Below are positions 5,315-5,351 of a stretch of DNA of 5,351 nucleotides, piece by piece. The stretch is taken from the NCBI GenBank assembly GCA_016185555.1, contig JACPNI010000045.1, forward strand, positions 1-5,351, given 5' to 3'. A model generated the notes under the pieces. That model made no database searches. It had not been told where the DNA came from and saw nothing but the letters and a program-made list of their open reading frames with translations. The position numbers and the translations under genes were made by a program. The first letter of the stretch is position 1. Every line of letters starts with the position of its first letter. The stretch comes from Candidatus Woesearchaeota archaeon (GTDB taxonomy: Archaea; Nanobdellota; Nanobdellia; SCGC-AAA011-G17; JACPNG01).

Positions 5315-5351
5315 TGCATATTTTAATCGCGGGTAGGGATATCAGAGTTCG

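Noticed and set aside
5315..5351. Possible start of a tRNA gene (GCGGGTAGGGATATCAG near 5329)
   Set aside because: The opening looks vaguely like an acceptor and D-arm, but T8/A9 do not fall in place, no matching D-stem can be closed, and the window ends before any anticodon arm. It cannot be supported.

Overview
The window reads as AT-rich archaeal DNA. Four lines support this: the pyrB-pyrI pair encodes aspartate carbamoyltransferase with a separate zinc-binding regulatory chain; there is a TtuA/NcsA-type tRNA thiolase with its zinc fingers; TATA-box promoters (one with a good BRE) sit at the archaeal distance from start codons; and operon genes are packed with 1- to 4-base stop/start overlaps. 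The compact style would fit a DPANN-type archaeon (for example the Woesearchaeota/Pacearchaeota group), but that placement is an inference and is not proven here.

Layout. (1) 1-708, minus strand: a 174-residue protein of unknown family, followed by a second reading frame that runs off the left edge. (2) 709-849: a divergent intergenic region with a TATA box for each side. (3) 850-2495, plus strand: a two-gene operon of an alpha/beta hydrolase and a TtuA/NcsA-like tRNA sulfurtransferase, joined by a TGATG overlap. Both genes are broken as written. An exact 40-bp tandem duplication (871-950) shifts the frame near the hydrolase N-terminus, and a second frame break near 1716-1725 separates the thiolase zinc finger from its PP-loop domain. 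(4) 2482-2796, minus strand: a small protein with a signal peptide or membrane anchor, converging on and overlapping the end of the thiolase gene. (5) 2972-3811, plus: an intact, autoinhibited Fic-family (AMP-transfer) enzyme behind a textbook archaeal promoter that carries an 8+8 bp inverted repeat between the TATA box and the start codon. (6) 3930-5314, plus: pyrB and pyrI, overlapping by ATGA, encoding both chains of aspartate transcarbamoylase. (7) 5315-5351: a short tail with nothing assignable.

How it fits together. PyrB and PyrI form one regulated enzyme that starts pyrimidine synthesis. The hydrolase and thiolase are co-transcribed, but nothing in the sequence shows a shared pathway. 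The Fic gene stands alone with its own promoter and putative operator, and its arginine codon choice differs from its neighbours, so it may be an accessory or transferred gene. Four genes have a TATA box centred about 27-29 bases upstream of the start codon, which predicts leaderless mRNAs and helps fix the starts. I found no mobile element, CRISPR array or RNA gene. I did not find a clearly new multi-gene system. The best candidates for a second look are the 40-bp frame-breaking duplication, the Fic promoter operator, and the cluster of frame breaks in the left half of the window.
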